Of a DNA stretch of 64,000 nt, positions 14,262-22,736 are shown piece after piece. The notes under the pieces are model-generated. The model saw only the letters and a program-made list of their open reading frames with translations, was not told where the DNA came from and ran no database searches. The translations under genes were made by a program, and so were the position numbers. This stretch comes from a virus. Location of the stretch: positions 1-64,000 of IMG/VR virus record IMGVR_UViG_3300042731_008413, one strand, 5' to 3'. How positions within the stretch are numbered: the first letter of the stretch is position 1; each line of letters opens with the position of its first letter.

Positions 14262-15318
14262 AATAAAGATGCCGGAGCGACTTCCCAAACGGGAGGGCTC
14301 CGGTTTTTTAAGTGATGAAGAGTTCGAGGCCAGGTATCGTTGGCTGTTTGATTACTCCAGGATGAATCACGGTCTGCGGCCCACCTATCGGGAAATATCG
14401 GATGGGTGGAACATTTCGATGACCGCGGTCAAAGGCACGATAGATCGCTTTGTGGAAAAGGGGTGGCTGGTTATGGTCAATAGTGAAGGTCGTCAAGGGG
14501 GTTGGATTTATGGCAAGGAGATCGATGGTTTTGTGGATTTGAGCAATCTGCAACTTCCCAAGGTATCGATTGTTATCTCTACTTACAATCGGCCCAATAG
14601 TCTTCGTCGTCTGTTGAACGTCATCGCAGACCAGAAGCATACCAACTTTGATGACATCGAGGTTTTGATTTCCGATGATGGGAGTAATGCTGAAACAAGA
14701 AGTGCTTATGCTCCTATAAATGATAGGCATTGGCCATTTAGTTTGTTTCACGAATATAGCCCACGCCGCGAGGATGGACTCCCCAATCTTTACCGCCTGA
14801 AGAACGAAACCATTAAAAAGGCCAAGAATCCGCTCGTCTGGTTGTTAGATGACGATTTGGTAGTGGACGACCACACCCTGTTCATTGTGCGAAGTTACCA
14901 CGCCTGTCTGGAAGAAACCAGGCCGGTGTTGTGCGCGCATACGGCTAACGTAGCCGAACCCCAGTATTATCAGATGCCCTTCGGTATTGACGCCCAACCC
15001 GAGGATTGGGATAAGTTACGAGTCTGGTCCTCTTTTGCCGGGATGTCATTTTGGAAGCGGGATTGGGAAACAGTGGGGGGTATCGATAAGCGGTACAATA
15101 ATGCTATGGGCTTTGCCGATCTCGATTTTGGAATCGAACTCTGGAAATCAGGGTGTCAAGTGATGATGATCGATGGCATCTGTGTTTTTGTGGATGACCG
15201 GGAGACCGGGAGCCACCGCAATGGGTTCATCCATACCTACCGGGAGCATCATAACGGCAATTTGTTTATGGAAAAGTGGGGATTGGAGGAGGCGGCCAAA
15301 TACGGAGTATCCCCTTAA
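14236..15318 (+). CDS. Winged-helix domain fused to a family 2 glycosyltransferase
   Basis: 360 residues in one uninterrupted frame. Residues about 30-95 resemble the LexA-type winged helix (GLRPTYREISDGWNISMTAV, FVEKGWLVMVNSEGRQGGWI). From about residue 112 a GT2 domain begins (PKVSIVISTYNRPNSLRRLL), with DDG for nucleotide-sugar binding, LDDDL as the DxD metal motif and an ADLDFGIELWKSG acceptor region. DNA binding fused to sugar transfer is unusual and might mean autoregulation or glycosylation of modified DNA. ATGs at 14248 and 14269 are alternative starts. Confidence 0.65.
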   Translation: MPSDMKSYEIKMPERLPKREGSGFLSDEEFEARYRWLFDYSRMNHGLRPTYREISDGWNISMTAVKGTIDRFVEKGWLVMVNSEGRQGGWIYGKEIDGFVDLSNLQLPKVSIVISTYNRPNSLRRLLNVIADQKHTNFDDIEVLISDDGSNAETRSAYAPINDRHWPFSLFHEYSPRREDGLPNLYRLKNETIKKAKNPLVWLLDDDLVVDDHTLFIVRSYHACLEETRPVLCAHTANVAEPQYYQMPFGIDAQPEDWDKLRVWSSFAGMSFWKRDWETVGGIDKRYNNAMGFADLDFGIELWKSGCQVMMIDGICVFVDDRETGSHRNGFIHTYREHHNGNLFMEKWGLEEAAKYGVSP

Positions 15319-16067
15319 TGGATTCAAAACAATTGTATCTTCAGTTGGTAAAAGATTGCCTTATCGACAATATCTACCCCCACCCTGCCGACAGAACACA
15401 CTCGGCCTACGAAAAGGAATATGGCCGGTATTGGCCTGCTCAGGCGATGACGATGAGTGGTAAGTGGCGGATGGATAATGTCGAGTATTGCGCCGAAACA
15501 GTTATCCGAGAGAACATCCCCGGTGATTTTATCGAGTGCGGGGTTTGGCGGGGTGGCTTGACAATCTTAATGCGAGCGGTGTTAGCCGCCTTTGGAATAA
15601 CTGATCGACTGGTATGGGTAGCCGATTCATTTAACGGTTGCCCCCCAAAAGACCTGGAACAATGGCCAAAAGACGAGTCTAATCTTGACTTTTTTAATAA
15701 GAGAGAATTGGCGATCCCTCTGGAGAAAGTGCAGAAAAACTTCAGGCGATTTCGGCTTCTGGATAATCAGGTCAGATTCCTACCAGGGTTTTTCGAGGAG
15801 ACGATGCCTGATAACTCCGTTGGTCCTTTGTCTGTATTGAGGCTTGATGGGGATATGTACTCTTCGACTTATGTTTGTTTGGAACACCTTTATCCCAAGC
15901 TATCAATTGGCGGTTTTTGTATCCTGGATGACGTGGGAGCCTTGCAGCAGGCGACAGATGCGATGGATGACTATCGCGAGCAACATGATATTACCACTGA
16001 GCTTAACTGGATTGAAAATCAGGCTACAGACCAGCGATGGGGTGTGTATTGGCGTAAAGAGGGCTAA
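15318..16067 (+). CDS. TylF/MycF-type O-methyltransferase
   Basis: 249 residues, SAM-dependent methyltransferase of the macrocin-O-methyltransferase family that methylates sugar hydroxyls. Visible are the SAM-binding block IPGDFIECGVWRGG, WVADSFNGCPP, LRLDGDMYSSTYVCLEHLYP and FCILDDVG, all family hallmarks. ATG 15318 overlaps the previous stop (TAATG). In this island it probably caps or decorates a glycan. Confidence 0.75.
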   Translation: MDSKQLYLQLVKDCLIDNIYPHPADRTHSAYEKEYGRYWPAQAMTMSGKWRMDNVEYCAETVIRENIPGDFIECGVWRGGLTILMRAVLAAFGITDRLVWVADSFNGCPPKDLEQWPKDESNLDFFNKRELAIPLEKVQKNFRRFRLLDNQVRFLPGFFEETMPDNSVGPLSVLRLDGDMYSSTYVCLEHLYPKLSIGGFCILDDVGALQQATDAMDDYREQHDITTELNWIENQATDQRWGVYWRKEG

Positions 16068-16068
16068 C

Positions 16069-16728
16069 TTGAAAAAGGCTGTTGTTGCTATCAACTTGGG
16101 TGGATATGATGACCTTCACGATCCGACTATAGTCAATCCAAATTGGGATTACGTTTACTTGACGGACAGGGAATACGAATCTCATATCTGGAAAATGCGA
16201 TGCCTTCCCCCTATGTACCCCAATGATATAGTCACTACCCGATGGTGGATATGTCATTTAGATTTGTTAGGGTACGATTATATAGTCAAGATAGATGGAA
16301 ACATTGTTTTGAATGTATGTCCCGAAGAATTATTAAAATATCTTAAAAGCGACATGGCCTTTTTCCGGCACCCTGTAAGAGACTGTTTGTATGACGAATC
16401 TGATCTCATCATTGACCTTGGCATTGATTATGAGGATGTCATTCGTAACCAGATGTCTCGTTATCGCGGTGAGGGGTTTCCAAAGCACTTCGGCTTGTCC
16501 GCTGGAGGGGGTTTTGCTTTTAAGAACACTTCGCTCACCCGTAAGTTCTTTAGAATGTGGTGGGAAGAGATAAAAAACGGTAGCAAACGCAACCAACTTT
16601 CTTTTGATTATGTTAGATGGAGACTTGGTATAGAGATTGGTTATTTTCCAGAATCCTTATTTAGCACAGATTGGGTTTCGTTCAGTCCTCATAACAAGAA
16701 ATATCAAGGGGTCAGGGGCACCGGATGA
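16069..16728 (+). CDS. Glycosyltransferase-like protein (DUF616/TOD1-MUCI70 type)
   Basis: About 219 residues from TTG 16069, which follows AGAGGG at good spacing; the longer frame only overlaps the methyltransferase. NWDYVYLTDREYE, GYDYIVKIDGNIVLN and FFRHPVRDCLYDE match the DUF616 glycosyltransferase pattern, where the I-D-G-N block is the likely metal/nucleotide site. Ends by ATGA overlap into a sulfotransferase. Confidence 0.55.
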   Translation: MKKAVVAINLGGYDDLHDPTIVNPNWDYVYLTDREYESHIWKMRCLPPMYPNDIVTTRWWICHLDLLGYDYIVKIDGNIVLNVCPEELLKYLKSDMAFFRHPVRDCLYDESDLIIDLGIDYEDVIRNQMSRYRGEGFPKHFGLSAGGGFAFKNTSLTRKFFRMWWEEIKNGSKRNQLSFDYVRWRLGIEIGYFPESLFSTDWVSFSPHNKKYQGVRGTG

Positions 16729-17378
16729 TTGTCTTATTTATGCACATTCCCAAAACAGGCGGGGCCAGTCTTATAAAAATAATGGAATCACAATATGGTC
16801 GGTTTGGGAATGATGAGGGTGGGTTTCTAAATACATCCGGTATCCAGACCTTAGAAAGCCCAACAATGGAATACAAGGCCGTAGCCGGTCATTTTCCTTA
16901 CGGCTTCCACCGTCTATTTGACAATTATCAATACATCACCCTACTACGGCACCCGGTTGAAAGAATGGTAAGTTCGTATAACTATAACACCCAACTTGTT
17001 AGCCACGACAGATTTAAGGGACTAACGTTGCATGAGTACGTTAGGTTACCCCACGCCGATTTCAGGAACGTGATGGTGCGACGATTATGTGGGTGGCCGT
17101 TGCACCTTCAGGCTTGTAAACCTATTGGGGAAAAGCATCTTCGTCTGGCATTGGCTAATCTGGAAGATTTTGTCGTGGGTTTTACCGAAGATTATCAAGA
17201 GTCCATCAAAAGGATTGCTATAAGGTTGGGATGGACTTTGCCATCTACTCTTCCAAGAATACACCAAACAGAATCAATCGAAGAGCAATACGATCAACTC
17301 AGGAACGATGAGGAGTTCATTGGCTTCAATCGTTATGATATCGAGTTGTGGCAAATAGCTAAAAAGGGGTGGGTGTAA
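16725..17378 (+). CDS. Sulfotransferase 1 (PAPS-dependent)
   Basis: 217 residues. FMHIPKTGGASLIKIM is the 5'-phosphosulfate loop and ITLLRHPVERMVSSYNYN the 3'-phosphate site of Sulfotransfer_2-family carbohydrate sulfotransferases, which move sulfate from PAPS to sugar hydroxyls. A diverged paralogue lies at 22035. The gene overlaps its predecessor by four bases, so it is part of the same operon. Acceptor unknown, probably an extracellular or virion glycan. Confidence 0.8.
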   Translation: MIVLFMHIPKTGGASLIKIMESQYGRFGNDEGGFLNTSGIQTLESPTMEYKAVAGHFPYGFHRLFDNYQYITLLRHPVERMVSSYNYNTQLVSHDRFKGLTLHEYVRLPHADFRNVMVRRLCGWPLHLQACKPIGEKHLRLALANLEDFVVGFTEDYQESIKRIAIRLGWTLPSTLPRIHQTESIEEQYDQLRNDEEFIGFNRYDIELWQIAKKGWV

Positions 17379-17477
17379 TATCATCCTGATCTTAAATAGA
17401 CAAGAGTGTTATGAAAGGCATTGTCGCCAAAAACGCTTACGATCAGTTGTTGTATGATTTTGCACCAAAGGTGTTTA

Positions 17478-18242
17478 ATGGGTAGTATTCAAGGTTTTGT
17501 ACCATACTGGAACGATGATGCGACTGAATTTGCTAATCACATCAGTCGTTTATGTGGAATTCGGGTTAATATTATTTCCGGTTTTTCTCATGAGGCTGTT
17601 GTTCTCAACAAAATGATTGATGCTTGTCAGTCTGACTACCTTTGGTTTTTACAGCCGGACAACGAAATTATCTATGAGGACACCCCTCACGTTTTAGCCG
17701 AATATTTAGATAAGAACCCCCAGGTTGGAGTGGTGCAACCTGATCTCAACGGCGAGTTTCCGGGCTGGCGGCAACCGGAGAAATGGTATCTTAGAGACAG
17801 TTGTTGTATGATGGTCAGGATGGGTATCAACAGTCGATTTGATACCGATTTTATCTTTACCGGGTGGGGAGACCTGGATTTTGGAAATGAGGTCGAATGG
17901 CAAGGTTTTGAGGTCCATTTGTCCCACAACGTTTCTGTCAGGAAAGGCCAAACGAAATATGGGGATTGGTCTGCATTTCGACAAGCCTACAATGCCAGGA
18001 ATCGATTGCTACTTGAAGCAAAATGGTATTGGGTAGGTCGTGGGAAGTGGGCAGGGGTTGATGTTTACAACATGGCTTGTGAATCGGATAGACGAATACC
18101 AACAATGTTCGAGTTGGCATGGTGGGGTGACAAGAAGCTCAAGCGATTTGCAAAGTCGGTCAACATGGAACATCCTTACATTTTGATGAAAGATGACCAA
18201 GGTACAGGAAATCTAAATTGGAGGTTTCTGGATGACGCCTAA
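17478..18242 (+). CDS. Family 2-like glycosyltransferase
   Basis: 254 residues from ATG 17478, preceded by AAGGTG. YLWFLQPDNEI gives a DxN-type replacement for DxD, with VGVVQPDLNGEFPGWR and FIFTGWGDLDFGNEVEWQGF as the acceptor-side GDLDF motif shared with the GT2 at 14236. The N terminus lacks the usual SVVIPTYN strand, so the enzyme is short or degenerate. The 99 bp before it contains only a 24-codon ORF of doubtful reality. Confidence 0.55.
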   Translation: MGSIQGFVPYWNDDATEFANHISRLCGIRVNIISGFSHEAVVLNKMIDACQSDYLWFLQPDNEIIYEDTPHVLAEYLDKNPQVGVVQPDLNGEFPGWRQPEKWYLRDSCCMMVRMGINSRFDTDFIFTGWGDLDFGNEVEWQGFEVHLSHNVSVRKGQTKYGDWSAFRQAYNARNRLLLEAKWYWVGRGKWAGVDVYNMACESDRRIPTMFELAWWGDKKLKRFAKSVNMEHPYILMKDDQGTGNLNWRFLDDA

Positions 18243-18789
18243 GTATCCACTGGCAGAAGATCATATCAATAAATTGGCAAAAGATGCGGTCAACTCAAGA
18301 AAACTACTTGATTTATGGTATGCTCACGAACCATATTATCGCTTTTTGTCCTATTTGGTTCGTGACTTCAACCCGGAATTCGCTATAGAATTGGGGATAG
18401 CCCGCGGGACTGGATTAGCTCACATGGCTTTAGGGTCGCTATCTACTAAGGTTATTGGCGTCGATCACGATATGCGTTTTGTGGTTGATGAGGTCAAGAG
18501 GATAAACAACGTTACCTTAGTCCAATCAGATACGATTATATGGCTCAAGAAACATAAGGATAATCAGTTTGAACGGTGTTTGTTTCATATCGATTCAGAA
18601 CATACCTCCGAGCAATCTGGGGGCGAGTTGGCCGAAGTCAAACGCATTGCTCGCAATTCAATCATTTGCCTGGATGATGTGCGATTTAGTGATGATATGA
18701 GTAATTGGTGGGATGGATTGTTGGGCAAAAAAATGGAGTTTCCAGAGTTGCATGTCAAGAGCTATGGGGTGATTTTACTTGGAGACTGA
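18232..18789 (+). CDS. Class I SAM-dependent methyltransferase
   Basis: 185 residues. FAIELGIARGTGLAHMALG is the SAM-binding motif I, TKVIGVDHD motif II and RNSIICLDDVR the substrate-side strand, resembling the Methyltransf_24/cephalosporin-hydroxylase-like group. Overlaps the preceding gene by 11 bp. Coding potential continues past its TGA in the same frame (see the next entry). Confidence 0.6.
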   Translation: MTPKYPLAEDHINKLAKDAVNSRKLLDLWYAHEPYYRFLSYLVRDFNPEFAIELGIARGTGLAHMALGSLSTKVIGVDHDMRFVVDEVKRINNVTLVQSDTIIWLKKHKDNQFERCLFHIDSEHTSEQSGGELAEVKRIARNSIICLDDVRFSDDMSNWWDGLLGKKMEFPELHVKSYGVILLGD

Positions 18790-18915
18790 CAGGGAAGTGC
18801 GGGCTGCTTTTTAAGGGAACTCAGGGAGTTATATGGTCCTGGTTGTCCCGAGAAATGGTGGCCGGAAACCAAGAGGCATAGTCTAAATGAATGGTTTGAT
18901 GAGACTGATATTAGA

Positions 18916-19032
18916 ATGGAGGGTGAACGTGTGATGCACTTTGTAGCTTCGGCAGCGGGGTTGACCCCCGCTGGGATGTTTTTGGAAGACGAGGATGGGA
19001 ATAAACTGATGTTCTTTCAGGGGGTAATCTAA
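18916..19032 (+). CDS. Small ORF in frame with the preceding methyltransferase
   Basis: 38 codons from ATG 18916 (MEGERVMHFVASAAGLTPAG) to a TAA at 19030. The same frame is open from right after the methyltransferase TGA (18787-18789) for 80 codons and looks protein-like (LYGPGCPEKWWPE). It could be a separate small protein with a non-ATG start, a readthrough extension or a remnant. No clear ribosome site precedes 18916. The rest of the 240-bp gap shows nothing else. Confidence 0.3.
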   Translation: MEGERVMHFVASAAGLTPAGMFLEDEDGNKLMFFQGVI

Positions 19033-19571
19033 TGCAACATCCAAATCAAACTATAGATTATTGGCGGAATCATATCAATGGCTTGATTATCGAGCAGTAT
19101 TGGCAATATTTATTTGGGGAAGTAGCCGATTTTGGTTGCGGGCGGGGCTTTATGTCTGCCATTCTGATCGAGCAATCGAATGTCAAAAAAGTGGTAGGCT
19201 ACGACATCTATGACAATTTCATCAACCCGCCCAAAGGGGTAACCTTTGAGGTCCAGGACTTGCGCTACATTGGCCGGCGTAAGAAATTCGATGGGGCTAT
19301 CAGCTTTCACACCCTGGAACACATCGAATCCCCCCTGGATGCGGCCAAAAAGATGCACTATTTGCTCAAGAAGAATAGTCATCTGGTTGTTAGTATTCCC
19401 TTTATGGATGCTTACGCCAACAAGGGGCACGTCAATATGTTCAACGTTGAGCAATTGCAAGAGTTGATGGAAAAGGCCGGGTTTGAAACGGTTGAGTGTT
19501 ACCATGACCAACGGGTGGATGGCTACGAAACGCAGCATAATTGTGTGACGGGGTTATTCAAGAAGGGGTAG
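19032..19571 (+). CDS. SAM-dependent methyltransferase (Methyltransf_11/23-like)
   Basis: 179 residues. GEVADFGCGRGFMSAIL is motif I; VVGYDIYDN motif II; FDGAISFHTLEHIESPLDA is the motif IV/post-IV block of small-molecule methyltransferases. GGGGG precedes the ATG. Likely methylates a sugar or lipid-linked intermediate. Confidence 0.7.
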   Translation: MQHPNQTIDYWRNHINGLIIEQYWQYLFGEVADFGCGRGFMSAILIEQSNVKKVVGYDIYDNFINPPKGVTFEVQDLRYIGRRKKFDGAISFHTLEHIESPLDAAKKMHYLLKKNSHLVVSIPFMDAYANKGHVNMFNVEQLQELMEKAGFETVECYHDQRVDGYETQHNCVTGLFKKG

Positions 19572-19573
19572 GG

Positions 19574-20533
19574 ATGAACATTCTTTGTGTCAGTACCGCA
19601 GCCATTACCACGCCCCCCGCCCAGGATGGCTACGGGGGAATGGAACGGGAAATGGCCTGGCTCATTCGGGGTCTGAAGGAGTTAGGTCATCACGCTGGTC
19701 TGGTGGGCAAGCCGGAATCTAAGGCGGAAGTCGATATGCTTTACGCTTCCGATGACGAAAAGAAATATCCCCAATTGGTTAGTGAAGCTATCAAAGACTA
19801 CGATATCATCATCGACTTTAGCCACGATAAGACTATTGGGCGTGAGTGGCCTGACAAACCCCAGATCAACACCTATCAAGTGATGACTATTTCTCACCGG
19901 GTCAATCCGGTTTTTATTAGCTATGGCCAGCGGCGGCACATTGGCATTGATGGCCCGGTTATCTATTATGGCATCGATTTGAATGTTTACCCCTGCTACG
20001 ATGGCCCTCGGGATGATTATCTACTTTACGTAGGGTCCCTGATTATCGAGAAGCGACCTCATTGGGTAGCTGAGTTAGCTCAATTGACTGGTCACAAGGC
20101 TGTTATTGCTGGCCCGCGCTGGCAACAGGAATATTGGCCGACTATCGACCAGTTCAGCCAGTTAGATCACGTTACGGTGTTGGATGAAGTGGCCGGCCAG
20201 GAGAAGCTGGAGCTTATTCAGCGGGCCAAGGCTCTGGTTCATCCGGTAGGGGGCAAGGGTTGGGTTGAAGCCGGGGCTATTATCGTCCTGGAAGCCCTGG
20301 CTTGCGGCACCCCGGTTATCTGCACTTCCAACGGCTGTCTGCCGGAATACATTTCTCATAACCTCAATGGTTTTATGGGGGCCAATGTCCCGGAGATGAT
20401 GATTGGGGTCAATTCGTTGTGGTCCATTCAACCGGGTCGTTGCCGGCTGAGTGTTAAGCATTTTAATTATCAAAGGATGGTCAGGGATTACGAGTCGCTG
20501 GCTACAGAAGTGATTGGAGGCAAACGATGGTAA
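19574..20533 (+). CDS. Family 4 glycosyltransferase
   Basis: 319 residues with a GT-B fold. N-terminal glycine-rich acceptor site (YGGMEREMAWLIRGLKELGH), C-terminal donor site with YVGSLIIEKRPHW and the E-x7-E motif in EAGAIIVLEALACGTPVI. Retaining GT4 enzymes use nucleotide-activated sugars at the membrane. ATG 19574 chosen, three bases after the previous stop. Confidence 0.78.
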   Translation: MNILCVSTAAITTPPAQDGYGGMEREMAWLIRGLKELGHHAGLVGKPESKAEVDMLYASDDEKKYPQLVSEAIKDYDIIIDFSHDKTIGREWPDKPQINTYQVMTISHRVNPVFISYGQRRHIGIDGPVIYYGIDLNVYPCYDGPRDDYLLYVGSLIIEKRPHWVAELAQLTGHKAVIAGPRWQQEYWPTIDQFSQLDHVTVLDEVAGQEKLELIQRAKALVHPVGGKGWVEAGAIIVLEALACGTPVICTSNGCLPEYISHNLNGFMGANVPEMMIGVNSLWSIQPGRCRLSVKHFNYQRMVRDYESLATEVIGGKRW

Positions 20534-20859
20534 GTGACAAAGATTTGCAAAAGAACGAAGTTGAAGAGATGGTGGAATTGCCGGACATTCCCGATCCCAA
20601 GCCAGGGCCAAAGACTACTGAGTTTTATCTGACCCTGCTTTCCTACGTTCTGGCGGCGCTGGTGTTGTATGGAGTGGTCACAGCGGCGGAGGCTCAGGCC
20701 ATTCTGGACAACCTCAACACCTTTATCGGAGCAACAACAGGGCTGATTGTGGCCCTGGGACCGGTGGCTTCAACGGTGATGTATATCTACTCCCGGACTA
20801 AAGTCAAGTCCGGCACTACCGAGGCCAAGGCCAAGCTGTTTGATTCGATGCTTAAATGA
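20527..20859 (+). CDS. Holin-like two-helix membrane protein
   Basis: 110 residues: acidic N terminus, two hydrophobic helices (FYLTLLSYVLAALVLYGVVT; TGLIVALGPVASTVMYIYS) and a basic C terminus, the plan of class II holins that permeabilise the membrane at lysis. It sits oddly among glycan genes with short overlaps on both sides, and I found no endolysin beside it. A polyprenyl-sugar membrane helper is an alternative. Confidence 0.45.
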   Translation: MVSDKDLQKNEVEEMVELPDIPDPKPGPKTTEFYLTLLSYVLAALVLYGVVTAAEAQAILDNLNTFIGATTGLIVALGPVASTVMYIYSRTKVKSGTTEAKAKLFDSMLK

Positions 20860-21554
20860 TCGTTATCGTCCCATCCTACAATGACCGCCCCTTTATGGAG
20901 CGGTTGTTGGAGTCGCTTTACACTGAACCTCCAGGAGCTTCGTTTCGAGTCCTGGTGGTCAGCGACTTTTCCAACGATGGCACCGAGGAATGGCTTTCTA
21001 GCCTGAAGGGTGTCGATGTTATTCGCCCCGACCAGAAAGCCTACTTCACCCGCGCCTGTAACTTGGGGCTAGAGTGGGGGTTGCGCTACACCGACGAGGA
21101 GTGGTTATTCCTGCTTAATTCGGACACCATCGTTACCCCGGATTGGTGTGGGGCGTTACAGGCTACCGGCAAAAAACTAAAAGCGGGCATTGTGGGGGCT
21201 ACCCTGTTGAATATGGATGGCACTATTCAACATCTGGGGGCTTATGGGGTGGGGTACCATTTCAACATTAATAAGCATTGGGTGCGCTACCGACAAGACA
21301 GGCTGGTACCGTGGGTGACCGGGGCGGCGATGTGTATAAACCGAAGCGTTCTTAAAAGAACTGGGACTTTACCCCCCTATGCTTACAAGCAATATGACGA
21401 TTCTGATCGGCGGTTTTGTTGGGAAGCTAGAATTAAGTATGGAGTGGAAGTTGCAGTTTCGGTGGGGTGTCAGATTTATCACGATACTCATGAGGCCCGA
21501 TCCATCAGAATGAGTCGAGGGGATTACACCCGGAGGGATATAGCCGATGGCTAA
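20856..21554 (+). CDS. Family 2 glycosyltransferase
   Basis: 232 residues. IVIVPSYNDRPFMERLLESL is the N-terminal nucleotide-binding strand, LFLLNSDTIVTPDW carries the DxD-like motif (SDT), and GAAMCINRSVLKRTG is typical of rhamnosyl-type GT2 enzymes. Overlaps neighbours by 4 and 8 bp. Confidence 0.75.
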   Translation: MIVIVPSYNDRPFMERLLESLYTEPPGASFRVLVVSDFSNDGTEEWLSSLKGVDVIRPDQKAYFTRACNLGLEWGLRYTDEEWLFLLNSDTIVTPDWCGALQATGKKLKAGIVGATLLNMDGTIQHLGAYGVGYHFNINKHWVRYRQDRLVPWVTGAAMCINRSVLKRTGTLPPYAYKQYDDSDRRFCWEARIKYGVEVAVSVGCQIYHDTHEARSIRMSRGDYTRRDIADG

Positions 21555-22038
21555 TATAGATTTGGTGCCGGAGTTTTGGAAAGAGGCGTCTGTGTCTACC
21601 AGGATAATGGCTTCAAAAAAAGGGGCTGTAGCAGCCTTTGCTGAGTGGCTTGACAAAACCCCCCCTCAGCAAAATCGTCTGACTCCCAGAACAACCAATT
21701 TGTCATACTTGTTTTCTCGCTATGGACATATTCTTACTTACGAAGGTATTTCCAGGGTGGGTGACAACGGGTTGCACCATTTCAAGATTGTTATTGATGC
21801 CCGACCTTGGGACGAAAGCGATAAATCCGGCTTGGGATTAGATTCCGTATTTATTGCGAATCAGTTCGGGTTAGCCGGGCTACATATCAACGATATATCT
21901 TTTTCAAAAGGGCGACATGACTTTGAATTGGATTTGCGATGTTATGGCGAGTTCAAAGGGATCAATTGCCCTAAGCCAGAAATATTACTTGACGAATGTG
22001 GTTGGGCGCAAGTTGGGCCAACAATAGCGATCTTATGA
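21547..22038 (+). CDS. Hypothetical protein in the glycan operon (163 aa)
   Basis: Soluble 163-residue protein with a helical N-terminal third and a beta-rich remainder (HHFKIVIDARPWDESDKSG). No motif recognised. Its start and end overlap the flanking glycosyltransferase and sulfotransferase genes, so it is probably part of the same pathway. Confidence 0.45.
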   Translation: MANIDLVPEFWKEASVSTRIMASKKGAVAAFAEWLDKTPPQQNRLTPRTTNLSYLFSRYGHILTYEGISRVGDNGLHHFKIVIDARPWDESDKSGLGLDSVFIANQFGLAGLHINDISFSKGRHDFELDLRCYGEFKGINCPKPEILLDECGWAQVGPTIAIL

Positions 22039-22736
22039 CAGAAACAATCCTGTTTCTCCATATCCCCAAAACCGGCGGCACCAGCCTGATCCAGATTATG
22101 GAATGGCAGTACGGGCAAATTTCCAAAAGCCCTGATGCTGACTTTTTAGACCTATCGGAGTGGCAACGGTTCAGCGGTAGATTCGATAAACAGGCCGCTG
22201 CCGGACATATCCCTTATGGCACCCACGAAATCTTCCGGGATTGCCGGTATATCACTATCCTGAGACATCCGGTAGACAGGATCGTTAGCCTCTATCATTA
22301 TATCAATCAACTGGCGGGTGGGGCTGTTGATTTCTGGAAGAATCTAGGTGTCACACAAAAGATGACTTTACTGGACTTTGTGAATTTACCGATAGCCAAT
22401 TTGCGGAATGGGATGTGCCGCCAGCTAGTTGGTAAGCCATTCTATTTTGAACCAACAGACGGTTGGGGGATGACCCCTCATTATTATCGCAAGGCCAAAA
22501 GTAATTTGAAGCCAATGCAAATCGGCATTACTGAGCAATTCCATAAAACAATTCGTAAGTTCGAGATGGAATTTGGTTGGAAAGTGGTTGATATTCCCCA
22601 TCTGAATAAGGTTGATTATCCTCGTTTTGATATGTCTTCCGAAGCGATGTTTGAGGTCTACGAAGCCATCAAACGACATAATGAGTATGACATCTTATTG
22701 TACCATGCGGCTGTAGATTGGAGTGGCTTGCGATGA
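22035..22736 (+). CDS. Sulfotransferase 2 (PAPS-dependent)
   Basis: 233 residues from ATG 22035 (ATGA overlap). FLHIPKTGGTSLIQIMEWQY and ITILRHPVDRIVSLYHYINQ are the two PAPS-binding motifs. AAAGHIPYGTH and NLRNGMCRQLVGKP align with AVAGHFPYGFH and DFRNVMVRRLCGWP of the protein at 16725, so the two arose by duplication and probably sulfate different positions of one glycan. Confidence 0.8.
   Translation: MTETILFLHIPKTGGTSLIQIMEWQYGQISKSPDADFLDLSEWQRFSGRFDKQAAAGHIPYGTHEIFRDCRYITILRHPVDRIVSLYHYINQLAGGAVDFWKNLGVTQKMTLLDFVNLPIANLRNGMCRQLVGKPFYFEPTDGWGMTPHYYRKAKSNLKPMQIGITEQFHKTIRKFEMEFGWKVVDIPHLNKVDYPRFDMSSEAMFEVYEAIKRHNEYDILLYHAAVDWSGLR

Noticed and set aside
17411-17485. 24-codon ORF before the glycosyltransferase at 17478
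   Set aside because: Too short, with no clear ribosome site; may be a leader peptide but unsupported.
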